Part shown: positions 18,758-24,920 of the stretch, piece after piece
How the letters are laid out: every line of letters begins with the position of its first letter
Numbering within the stretch: the stretch's first letter is position 1
DNA from: JAFDZV01 sp966128725
Lineage (GTDB): Bacteria > Bacteroidota > Ignavibacteria > OLB7
NCBI GenBank assembly: GCA_966128725.1
Contig: CBHYLN010000034.1
Location: forward strand, 1-41,733
Length of the DNA stretch: 41,733 bases
Reading direction: 5' to 3'
The notes under the pieces: generated by a model
Database searches by the model: none
What the model saw: only the letters and a program-made list of their open reading frames with translations
Told to the model about the DNA's origin: nothing
Made by a program: the position numbers and the translations under genes

Positions 18758-19064
18758 GACCGCTAAGTTAGGTCGGTTCGTACTGTCTGGCAACGAACAC
18801 CGCGCATCGGCGGCATTGATTTCCCGTTCGGGTGCCCCGCGGCGCTTTCTTCGATCTTGCCGTAAGCCCGGCGGTGGTCGCTGGTGCCGGGCTGTGTGGG
18901 GTGCGGTGGCCGAGCCATGTATATCCAGCATGCATGCCCATGAGGTGCCTGCCGGGCAGTGCCCGATCGGCGCCACGGGTGGGATTTCCCTGTATCGAAT
19001 GTAACTTCGTCCCTCACGGACACCAGCGGCCGCCTACGCGCCAATTCCAAAACAACAGCTTACG
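18758..19064. promoter_or_regulatory. Divergent intergenic region with two candidate promoters
   Basis: This 307-bp gap separates two divergent genes. On the minus strand TTG (near 18790) lies about 20 bp before TAACTTAG (18763-18770), one base off TAnnTTTG and only 5 bp from the ATG. On the plus strand TAACTTCG (19001-19008) is also one base off the -7 consensus, but no TTTG is seen at the right distance. No gene or RNA is recognised here. Confidence 0.4.
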
Positions 19065-20738
19065 GTGAACAGAACAACCACGCGATTTGCACTCGACCGT
19101 ACCCCGCCGACGTGGGTGCTTCTGGTTCTCAGCGGAATCCTGCTTGGGATGGCCTATCCGCCCAATCCGGTCGGCCTGCTTGGTTCGATCGGCCTGGTGC
19201 CGCTGCTGATTGCGCTGGAGCGCACCAGATCCATCCGTACCGCCATGCGCTGGAGCTATGTCACCATGCTCCTGTTCTCGGCGATATCAAGCTGGTGGAT
19301 CGGCAGTTGGCAGGCGCGGGCCGATAAGTTCCTGATGATCAGTTGCGTGCTGCTGATCATCATCCACCCACTTTTTTTCGTACTGCCGATGGTGCTGTAC
19401 AAGTGGGTTCGCAACCGCACCTCGCGATATGTCGCGCTGCTGTTTCTTCCGTTCCTGTGGTGTGCGGGTGAATACCTTCATGCCCTGGGCGACGCCAGTT
19501 ATCCGTGGCTGACGTTGGGCAACACGCAGACGTACAACCTGTACTATATCCAGTTCATCGAGTTCACCGGCATCTGGGGGCTCAGCTTCCTGCTGCTGCT
19601 CCAGAACGTTGTGTTCGGCGGAATGTTGCTGGCGTTGGATGAAGGCGAAACCGCGCAACGACGCGTGTTCCGGATTGGCGGCGGTCTGCTGGCGCTTACG
19701 CTGGTGCCGCCGTTCATATATGGCTTCATTGCCCTTGGGCAGGCGGAATCCGCCCGGCCGCCGAAGTCGTCGATGCTGACGGTGACGGTTGTGCAACCGA
19801 ATGTGGACCCATGGGAGAAATGGAACACCGCCGATACCACCGATCACATTCGATTAAGCGGAGACCTTTCGCTTGCGGCCAAGCGGAAGAAGCCGGCCGA
19901 CATGTACCTGTGGGTGGAGACGGCCGTGCCACAGCCGGTGACGATGCCGGGCTACGAAGGGGAGTACCAGCGCTGGCGGGCCATGGTGGATTCCATTGGT
20001 GTTCCGGTGCTCACCGGTTTCCCGGACTACGTGGAGTACCACGACCGCGCCTCAACGCCGCCGAGCAGCAAGAAAAGCATTCGTGCGGTCGGGAACGGGT
20101 TCGACACGCTGTTCTACGATCACTTCAATTCGGCCGGGTTGTTCGTGCCGCACCGCGGGTTGGTGGGGGCCTACCACAAGATGCAGTTGGTGCCGTTTGG
20201 CGAACGCATTCCGTTCGTGGACAACTTCCCGTGGTTGATCTCGATGCTGAGCTGGGATGTCGGGATTTCAACGTGGGGCAAGGGGACCTCGATTGCCACC
20301 ATGCGCGTTCCGTTTGGTGATACAAGCACGTTGGCCGCCTCGGTGGTCTGTTTCGAGAGCGTGTATCCGAACATGGTGCGGAAGTTCGTGGACAGCGGCG
20401 CCAACTTCCTGACGATCATCACCAACGACGGCTGGTACATGGGGACGCCCGGGCCGTTGCAGCACGAGCGGTTCGCCATCATGCGCGCCATCGAGACCCG
20501 CCGATCCATTGCCCGAGCCGCGAACACCGGCATCAGCGGTTTCGTGACGCCGTACGGCGCGCTTGTCAACGAGACCGAGGAGAACCAGCGCACAACCACA
20601 ACAGCATCCATCGAGCTGCGCGATGACCGGACGTTGTACGTGCGATGGGGCGACTGGTGGCCGCAGCTCTGCCTTGTTGTGACCGTTGCCATGGTGGGAT
20701 ACGCCGGCGTGCGCGGCTACGGCCGTACCCGCGGCTGA
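19065..20738 (+). CDS. lnt: Apolipoprotein N-acyltransferase
   Basis: A 557-residue inner-membrane enzyme that adds the third acyl chain to the N-terminal Cys of lipoproteins. The N-terminal half has about six hydrophobic helices starting with WVLLVLSGILLGMAYPP. The C-terminal half is a nitrilase-like domain with the Glu-Lys-Cys triad in recognisable context: Glu in LWVETAVP, Lys in GAYHKMQLVPFGERIPF, Cys in SVVCFESVYPN. The Lnt-specific MRAIETRRSIARAANTGIS segment follows, and a last membrane helix ends the protein. The start is a GTG at 19065; no better ATG lies before the first helix. Lipoproteins at 6023-6919 and 21218-22030 in this window would be substrates. Confidence 0.94.
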   Translation: MNRTTTRFALDRTPPTWVLLVLSGILLGMAYPPNPVGLLGSIGLVPLLIALERTRSIRTAMRWSYVTMLLFSAISSWWIGSWQARADKFLMISCVLLIIIHPLFFVLPMVLYKWVRNRTSRYVALLFLPFLWCAGEYLHALGDASYPWLTLGNTQTYNLYYIQFIEFTGIWGLSFLLLLQNVVFGGMLLALDEGETAQRRVFRIGGGLLALTLVPPFIYGFIALGQAESARPPKSSMLTVTVVQPNVDPWEKWNTADTTDHIRLSGDLSLAAKRKKPADMYLWVETAVPQPVTMPGYEGEYQRWRAMVDSIGVPVLTGFPDYVEYHDRASTPPSSKKSIRAVGNGFDTLFYDHFNSAGLFVPHRGLVGAYHKMQLVPFGERIPFVDNFPWLISMLSWDVGISTWGKGTSIATMRVPFGDTSTLAASVVCFESVYPNMVRKFVDSGANFLTIITNDGWYMGTPGPLQHERFAIMRAIETRRSIARAANTGISGFVTPYGALVNETEENQRTTTTASIELRDDRTLYVRWGDWWPQLCLVVTVAMVGYAGVRGYGRTRG

Positions 20739-21217
20739 CCCGTGCGCCGATAAAGCGCGCCGATCCGAGAGATGATCGTTGTCGGCAGCGGCAGGCGGGC
20801 ATTGCCATGCCGGCATGCCCTGCGCGCACGGCCATGTATCCGTGCCGGCTGCATGCCCGTCGCCGACGCGGGGACCGGTCCGCTGAGCGCCTGGCGGGCT
20901 GTGCGGTGCGTCCGCTATCCGATACCACCACGCAGCGCAGCCATCCGGCTTCGTGTTGCTCCACCGTTCCAAACATTCCCGAGCCGTGAAGGGCGGTCAC
21001 GGTAAGCGCTCACGATACGTTACGCCACAACCCTGGAACCCTTGCCGTTGCTGTGCGTCCTGACGTTGGCACACATCTTGAAACAGTGCTCGGTGTACCG
21101 CCGACCGCCGAATCCGGCGAGCACCCCACGCCGGATGGTGGCGGCTAACAATTGCGGTTGCCATGCCGTTGATCCGATACGATGCCGTACTGAATTCGAT
21201 GAGGAGGGACGGATACG
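20739..21217. other. Gene-free region with dyads, upstream of the lipoprotein gene
   Basis: No convincing gene lies in these 479 bp; the short open frames have proline/arginine-rich, low-information translations. It holds a perfect 12-bp palindrome (CATGCCGGCATG, 20806-20817), a 6-bp stem (CCGTGA/TCACGG) near 20984-21002, and a larger dyad at 21105-21144. The last 20 bp carry the AGGAGG site of the next gene. Confidence 0.5.
21105..21144. repeat. Stem-loop upstream of the lipoprotein gene
   Basis: ATCCGGCG (21112-21119) pairs perfectly with CGCCGGAT (21129-21136) across a 9-nt loop. An outer CCGCC/GGCGG pair extends the stem beyond a small internal loop. It sits 73 bp before the lipoprotein start and may be a leader structure, an attenuator or a terminator for lnt. 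Confidence 0.45.
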
Positions 21218-22030
21218 ATGAATACGCTGAAGCTTGGGATTCTGATGATACTGGCGCTGGTGTTGGCCGCGTGTTCGGCTGATACGCCAACTCAGGTGGC
21301 CGGTGCCGACGACGACATGCTTGCACGGGTGGTGGCAGGCGTAGCGGGATATGAGAGCACGGGTTTTGCGGCCACGGTGAACGACCTCATCATCGTGGGC
21401 AATGGCGGAACCCTGCGTCCGGCCGCTGGGACGTTGGCGGTATCGACCGTTGTTGTAACCCACAGCGACTCGATCTTCGATCCAAGCACGCGTACGCAAA
21501 TGCTGGCGTTGGCATGCCAACGCCAGCATGGCGATGTGGTGTCCGACTGGGATCTTCGCTACTCGGTTCGTTTTGCCGAACTGGTTCGTGGTACTCAGGG
21601 GTATCGGTTAACACATCCATTGGATGCCAAGACTTCGGTGGACGGCACGTTCCGATCCGGAACCATGGTGGCAAAGGGTACTTCCGGCGGCACCTTGAAG
21701 TTTCTCGATGCCCCGGCTTCGTCAACACGGTTCGAGGGCGAGTATCGGTGGCGCGGCGGGGTGACTTTCGGAGGGCAACAGGCCGAGCGATTTGATGACG
21801 TAAGCGTGGTGATAACCTCGGCCAGTGTGGCGGCCAGGCCGGCTGCCGAGCGCCAGGAAGCGCGCCTGGAGGGCAAGTGCGAGGTGACAGTCAGGGCAAA
21901 CGGACCGGACGGGGTGGTTTCGCGCGCGGGCACGCTGACATTTGATGGCAGCGAGATTGCCGTGCTTGGTTTGGGCGGCCGCAGGTACGGTATCAACGTT
22001 CGCGAGGGGGTTATCAGCCGAACGCGGTGA
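21218..22030 (+). CDS. Lipoprotein of unknown function
   Basis: A 270-residue predicted lipoprotein. The N-terminus MNTLKLGILMILALVLAAC has a clear lipobox (LAAC) with the modified Cys at residue 19, followed by SADTPTQ. The body is beta-rich, with many Thr/Val strands (TLAVSTVVVTHSDSIFDP, FEGEYRWRGGVTF), and no family is recognised. The start is well supported by AGGAGG about 10 bp upstream. Codons 95-104 (roughly MLALACQRQH) are encoded by a perfect 30-bp palindrome, which looks like an in-frame insertion. A strong terminator follows the stop by about 50 bp, so this is the last gene of its transcript. Acidic residues after the Cys do not allow a firm choice of inner or outer membrane. Confidence 0.72.
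   Translation: MNTLKLGILMILALVLAACSADTPTQVAGADDDMLARVVAGVAGYESTGFAATVNDLIIVGNGGTLRPAAGTLAVSTVVVTHSDSIFDPSTRTQMLALACQRQHGDVVSDWDLRYSVRFAELVRGTQGYRLTHPLDAKTSVDGTFRSGTMVAKGTSGGTLKFLDAPASSTRFEGEYRWRGGVTFGGQQAERFDDVSVVITSASVAARPAAERQEARLEGKCEVTVRANGPDGVVSRAGTLTFDGSEIAVLGLGGRRYGINVREGVISRTR
21500..21529. repeat. Perfect 30-bp palindrome within a coding region
   Basis: The 15-base arm ATGCTGGCGTTGGCA is followed directly by its exact reverse complement, with no loop. It lies in frame in the lipoprotein gene and adds ten codons. The GGCATGCC core recurs in other dyads of the window. Confidence 0.95.
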
Positions 22031-22079
22031 ACAACCGGGGCCACAGGGCCCTTCTTCCATAGATCGAGCGAATGCTCAA

Positions 22080-22119
22080 GCAAAGGCGGGTCGGTTTTCG
22101 ACCCGCCTTTGCGCTTTTT
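22080..22119 (+). terminator. Strong Rho-independent terminator
   Basis: A perfect 14-bp GC-rich stem (arm GCAAAGGCGGGTCG at 22080-22093, complement at 22099-22112) with loop GTTTT is followed by GCTTTTT. It ends the lipoprotein transcript, and is the clearest intrinsic terminator in the window. Confidence 0.9.
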
Positions 22120-22159
22120 GGAAAAAGATTTAGTATGTGTGGTGCTTGGCTCAAAGGAT

Positions 22160-22167
22160 TATCTTTA
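22160..22167 (+). promoter_or_regulatory. Candidate -7 element for the GT9 gene
   Basis: TATCTTTA differs from TAnnTTTG at one base. A TGTG at 22136-22139 sits 20 bp upstream as a possible weak -33 box. The element ends 7 bp before the ATG, so any leader would be absent or extremely short. Confidence 0.35.
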
Positions 22168-22174
22168 ATCCCTT

Positions 22175-23311
22175 ATGTACGAACCCCTGTTGCACGCATT
22201 CTCGACGCTCGTCGGCTCCGCACATGGGTGGAAGCCGATTCGGAACGTTCGCAGGATCGTGATCTACAAACTGGACCACTTGGGCGATGTGCTGCTTGCC
22301 ACGCCCGCGATTCGTGCTATCCGGCATCGATTTCCGCATGCTGAGATCAAGATCGTGGTAGGCGAGTGGAGCAAGCCGGTGCTGGAGAACAATCCGCACG
22401 TGGACGAGATTGTAGTGTACAACAGCAAGGAGTTCGCCCGTTACCCGTACACCGCGCACAAGTTTTCCGACCTCAAGCGTCAACTTGGTTCATGGAAGCC
22501 CGATCTGGTGATCGGGCTGCGCGACGATTGGCGAACGGTTACCAACTGGTTCTTCTCGCCCGCACGCCGCATCAACCGTGGCAAGGTTCATTTTCGGGAG
22601 TGGATCGAGCGCAAGCGGACCAATCAGCCGCACAGCCACGAGCTGAAGAGGTTGTGGGCCATTCTCCGTCCGCTTGGGATCGAGCCGGAGCCGGTGGACC
22701 GTTTGGAGTACCGCGTAACCGACCACGAGCGCAAGAGCGCTGCCGAGTTCATGATGGCCAATCGGATCGAAGGGCCGTTTGCGATCGTGCATGCGGGCAC
22801 GTCGGTTCCGTTGAAGGAGTGGCCGCTTGACCGCCTGGCCGAAGCCGCCCGTTTTCTGGCAGCCCAGCACGGGCTGCAGATCGTGCTGATCGGCGCTCCG
22901 GAGGAAGTGGATCGCTCGGCCGATCTTGTGTCGCTGATTCGCGACCTGGCCCCGATAGATATCTCGGGGAAGCTCAGCCTGCGGATGACGGCCGCGTTGA
23001 TGGAGCGCGCCTCGCTGTACCTGGGTTCCGACGGCGGGGCCATGCATGTTGCCTCGGCGGTTGGTGTGCCAACCGTTGGGCTGTTCGGGCCGGGCTCGTA
23101 TCACATCTTCCGGCCTGTGGGCCGGCACGCAACCGCCATCTCGATGCTGTTCCCGTGCAGCCCCTGCACTATGATTACCTGCGTGCGTCCGCACGACACA
23201 TGCATGCAGGCGATATCCGTTGATGATGTCATCGCCGAAACCGACAAGCTGATGGCGCGGGTTGCGCCATCAACCTCGCAGGCCGCGCTTTCGCATCAAT
23301 CACCGCTGTAA
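22175..23311 (+). CDS. Glycosyltransferase family 9 (heptosyltransferase-like)
   Basis: A 378-residue GT9 enzyme with a GT-B fold, the family of LPS heptosyltransferases. The N-terminal domain opens with RIVIYKLDHLGDVLLATPAIRAIR, the classic start where the Asp is the proposed catalytic base. The C-terminal donor-binding domain has FAIVHAGTSVPLKEWP, LQIVLIGAPEE, the SLYLGSDGGAMHVASAVGVPTVGLFGPG block that binds the ADP-sugar, and a CSPC/TC region near the end. It probably adds a heptose or another sugar to LPS core or a surface glycan. It stands alone between a terminator and a convergent hairpin, so it is likely monocistronic. Confidence 0.9.
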   Translation: MYEPLLHAFSTLVGSAHGWKPIRNVRRIVIYKLDHLGDVLLATPAIRAIRHRFPHAEIKIVVGEWSKPVLENNPHVDEIVVYNSKEFARYPYTAHKFSDLKRQLGSWKPDLVIGLRDDWRTVTNWFFSPARRINRGKVHFREWIERKRTNQPHSHELKRLWAILRPLGIEPEPVDRLEYRVTDHERKSAAEFMMANRIEGPFAIVHAGTSVPLKEWPLDRLAEAARFLAAQHGLQIVLIGAPEEVDRSADLVSLIRDLAPIDISGKLSLRMTAALMERASLYLGSDGGAMHVASAVGVPTVGLFGPGSYHIFRPVGRHATAISMLFPCSPCTMITCVRPHDTCMQAISVDDVIAETDKLMARVAPSTSQAALSHQSPL

Positions 23312-23356
23312 TCCGGCGAACCACCTCCGTACCCGTTCCATCCACGCGTTGCCAGC

Positions 23357-23376
23357 GGTGCCATGTTGCTGGCACC
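23357..23376. repeat. Short intergenic inverted repeat
   Basis: GGTGCCA and TGGCACC form a perfect 7-bp stem with loop TGTTGC, 45 bp after the GT9 stop codon. It is followed closely by CCATGCCGGCAC, another partial dyad. Confidence 0.45.
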
Positions 23377-23424
23377 ATGCCGGCACATAGCCGTTCCGTA
23401 TCGCTATCGGCTGGCCCATAAACG

Positions 23425-23459
23425 CACGGCGCGCCCTCGCTTGGCAAGGGCGCGCCGTG
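23425..23459. terminator. GC-rich hairpin between convergent genes
   Basis: A perfect 13-bp stem (arm CACGGCGCGCCCT) with loop CGCTTGGCA lies between two convergent genes, 113 bp and 46 bp from their stop codons. The tails are AAATTTG on one side and GTTTATGG on the other. It is very stable and probably bidirectional, though no long T-run is present. Confidence 0.62.
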
Positions 23460-23505
23460 GAAATTTGCTCTGTGCTACGGGGTGCTGTTGGGATCCGTTA
23501 CTAGG

Positions 23506-23880
23506 CTATCCCTGAACCTTCACAACCTTGACGCTGGTAACGTAGCTGTCCTGCGAGAAGAGCGAGCAGATGTAGATGCCTGGAATTACCGGGATGCCGG
23601 ATTCGTCCTTGCCGTCCCATGGAACCTGGTAGCGGCCTGCATCGTGTTCGCCCTCGAACAACGTCCGGATATGCTTGCCGAGAATGTCGTGAACGGCGAT
23701 TCGGATATGCCCCGAACGCGGCATTGTAAGCTCGAACGTTGTGCCGATGGTAAACGGATTGGGAAACACCGCACGCATCGAGATCGCCGACGTGCTTGCG
23801 GGAAGTTCCGTGGGCACCACTGCTGGCAGGGCGATCGCCAGTGCCAGAAGCGTCGTTATCGTGAACAGTCTTGTTCTCAT
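23506..23880 (-). CDS. Minimal exported protein consisting of a T9SS-type sorting domain
   Basis: A 124-residue protein with a signal peptide (MRTRLFTITTLLALAIALPAVV) followed almost directly by one FlgD-like/T9SS type A C-terminal module. The module reads MRAVFPNPFTIGTTFEL, then IRIAVHDILGKHIRTL, GRYQVPWDGKDESG and IPGIYICSLF. There is no cargo domain in between. The ATG at 23880 has GAGG upstream; a GTG six bases earlier is in frame. A perfect -7 box lies 40 bp upstream, so the gene looks expressed. It could be a remnant of a larger T9SS cargo, a small surface protein, or a carrier. Which sorting subtype applies is uncertain, because the final strand is short. Confidence 0.75.
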   Translation of the reverse strand: MRTRLFTITTLLALAIALPAVVPTELPASTSAISMRAVFPNPFTIGTTFELTMPRSGHIRIAVHDILGKHIRTLFEGEHDAGRYQVPWDGKDESGIPVIPGIYICSLFSQDSYVTSVKVVKVQG

Positions 23881-23919
23881 ACTCACCTCGCTACGGGAAT
23901 GTAGGCCAATTCATCAGCC

Positions 23920-23927
23920 CAAATATA
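23920..23927 (-). promoter_or_regulatory. Perfect Bacteroidota -7 element
   Basis: The minus strand reads TATATTTG, an exact TAnnTTTG. A TTTC lies 17 bp upstream as a weak -33 box. The start of transcription would be near 23913, giving a leader of about 33 nt for the small T9SS protein. Confidence 0.5.
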
Positions 23928-24104
23928 CACAGATCGGATCGATCGAAACAGATCCGTGGCCGGGGCGCCGGGTGCCCTGGTCGCGCGATTATCCAGCGCC
24001 GGGGGGGGGCGCAACGCACGGATCGCCGGCTTCGGATGCCGCCCGCCCTGCCGCATGCCGCGCGTGCCGTCCTCTGACTGGTTGGTTTCGGGTGCACACC
24101 CTGC

Positions 24105-24393
24105 CACGCCATCAGAACATCGTGGAATGGCCCCATGTACGTCTCGCGACCAGACTCGGATCGCCCTGCCCCCAGGGGGTCTGGCGGAAGCGGAGCTGCG
24201 CCGGCTTCCTTACGACGCGCAACCCGCCAGGATGTGTCGTGCGGCCAGCTTCTCGGTTGTGTTTTTCTTCGCCGGTTCAGCCATGCCAGCAGGCATGTCG
24301 GGTTCGTTCGCCCACCTTCCACGCGGGTCCCCTCACCGACGCACATGGGCGGTTGGCATTGTGTGTATGGGAACGTCTCACGCCATCAGAACA
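24105..24393. repeat. Pair of 16-bp direct repeats
   Basis: CACGCCATCAGAACAT occurs exactly at 24105-24120 and again at 24378-24393, 273 bp apart, both in the gene-free region. A GGTTGG lies about 25 bp upstream of each copy, so the shared unit may be longer but diverged. Confidence 0.8.
24282..24297. repeat. CATGCC/GGCATG dyad
   Basis: CATGCC and GGCATG form a perfect 6-bp stem with loop AGCA. It has the same arms as the dyads at 16620, 20806 and 21500. Confidence 0.5.
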
Positions 24394-24851
24394 TACTCCC
24401 GGCTACGGGAGGGCGCTCAACAGCCGCGCAGGCAGGGGGCCGTGTGCCTGTGGTATGTCCAAGGCGTGCCACGATGATCCGCAATTTGGCTGCCCTGAAA
24501 TGGAAATGTTGATGGAGATCCGTCCGGAAAGTGCCGTGATTTATCGGGAACAAATAGCGGAAGTGTGCGACACCGACGTAGACCGCTGTGTCCGACTGCC
24601 GACCGTTTTTCGAGCGATTCCGTGACAGCGATGTCCGCGCGTTTCAGCGCGAAAATCATCCCCGAAAGGTTGGACTTCTTATCGAATTACATGCCACCTC
24701 GCCGCATGGATTTGTGCGGTCGCGGAGCCGTGTTTACTGGCCTCTACAGGGCAAATCAAAGCGGAAAACCCAGCATCAAAGCGCATGTAATCTTCGGTTT
24801 CGACGTTGCTTTAAAACAAACATTGGGCGTAGAAATTCATGCAACAGTCTA

Positions 24852-24859
24852 TATATTGG
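24852..24859 (+). promoter_or_regulatory. Candidate -7 element for the AT-hook gene
   Basis: TATATTGG, within TCTATATATTGGGG, is one base from TAnnTTTG and lies 61 bp before the start codon. No TTTG is seen at the usual distance; the nearest TTG is about 26 bp upstream, too far for the consensus. Confidence 0.3.
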
Positions 24860-24920
24860 GGCTTGAACATCGCCGGTGTTACTCATTCCGGCAAGCATGC
24901 GAAAATATCAGGAGCAGTAC

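Larger units (their letters stand above)
23928..24920. other. About 1 kb without a recognisable gene
   Basis: Open frames exist in several phases, but their translations are Arg/Pro/Cys-rich and show no domain. One small frame, 24500-24625 (+, 41 codons), looks slightly more protein-like but has no ribosome site. The stretch holds a run of nine G at 24001-24009, an exact 16-bp direct repeat (24105-24120 and 24378-24393), a dyad at 24282-24297, and an A/T-rich end (24 of 60 bases G/C at 24781-24840) in front of the AT-hook gene. It may contain a decayed gene or an unrecognised RNA. Confidence 0.5.

Noticed and set aside
24001..24009. Run of nine G as a phase-variation switch
   Set aside because: It lies in no supported gene or promoter, so slippage there would have no visible effect.
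23741..24625. A 294-codon plus-strand open frame over the gene-poor region
   Set aside because: Its first part is antisense to the T9SS-domain gene and the rest is Cys/Pro/Arg-rich without a domain. The last 41 codons (24500-24625) look somewhat more protein-like but have no ribosome site.
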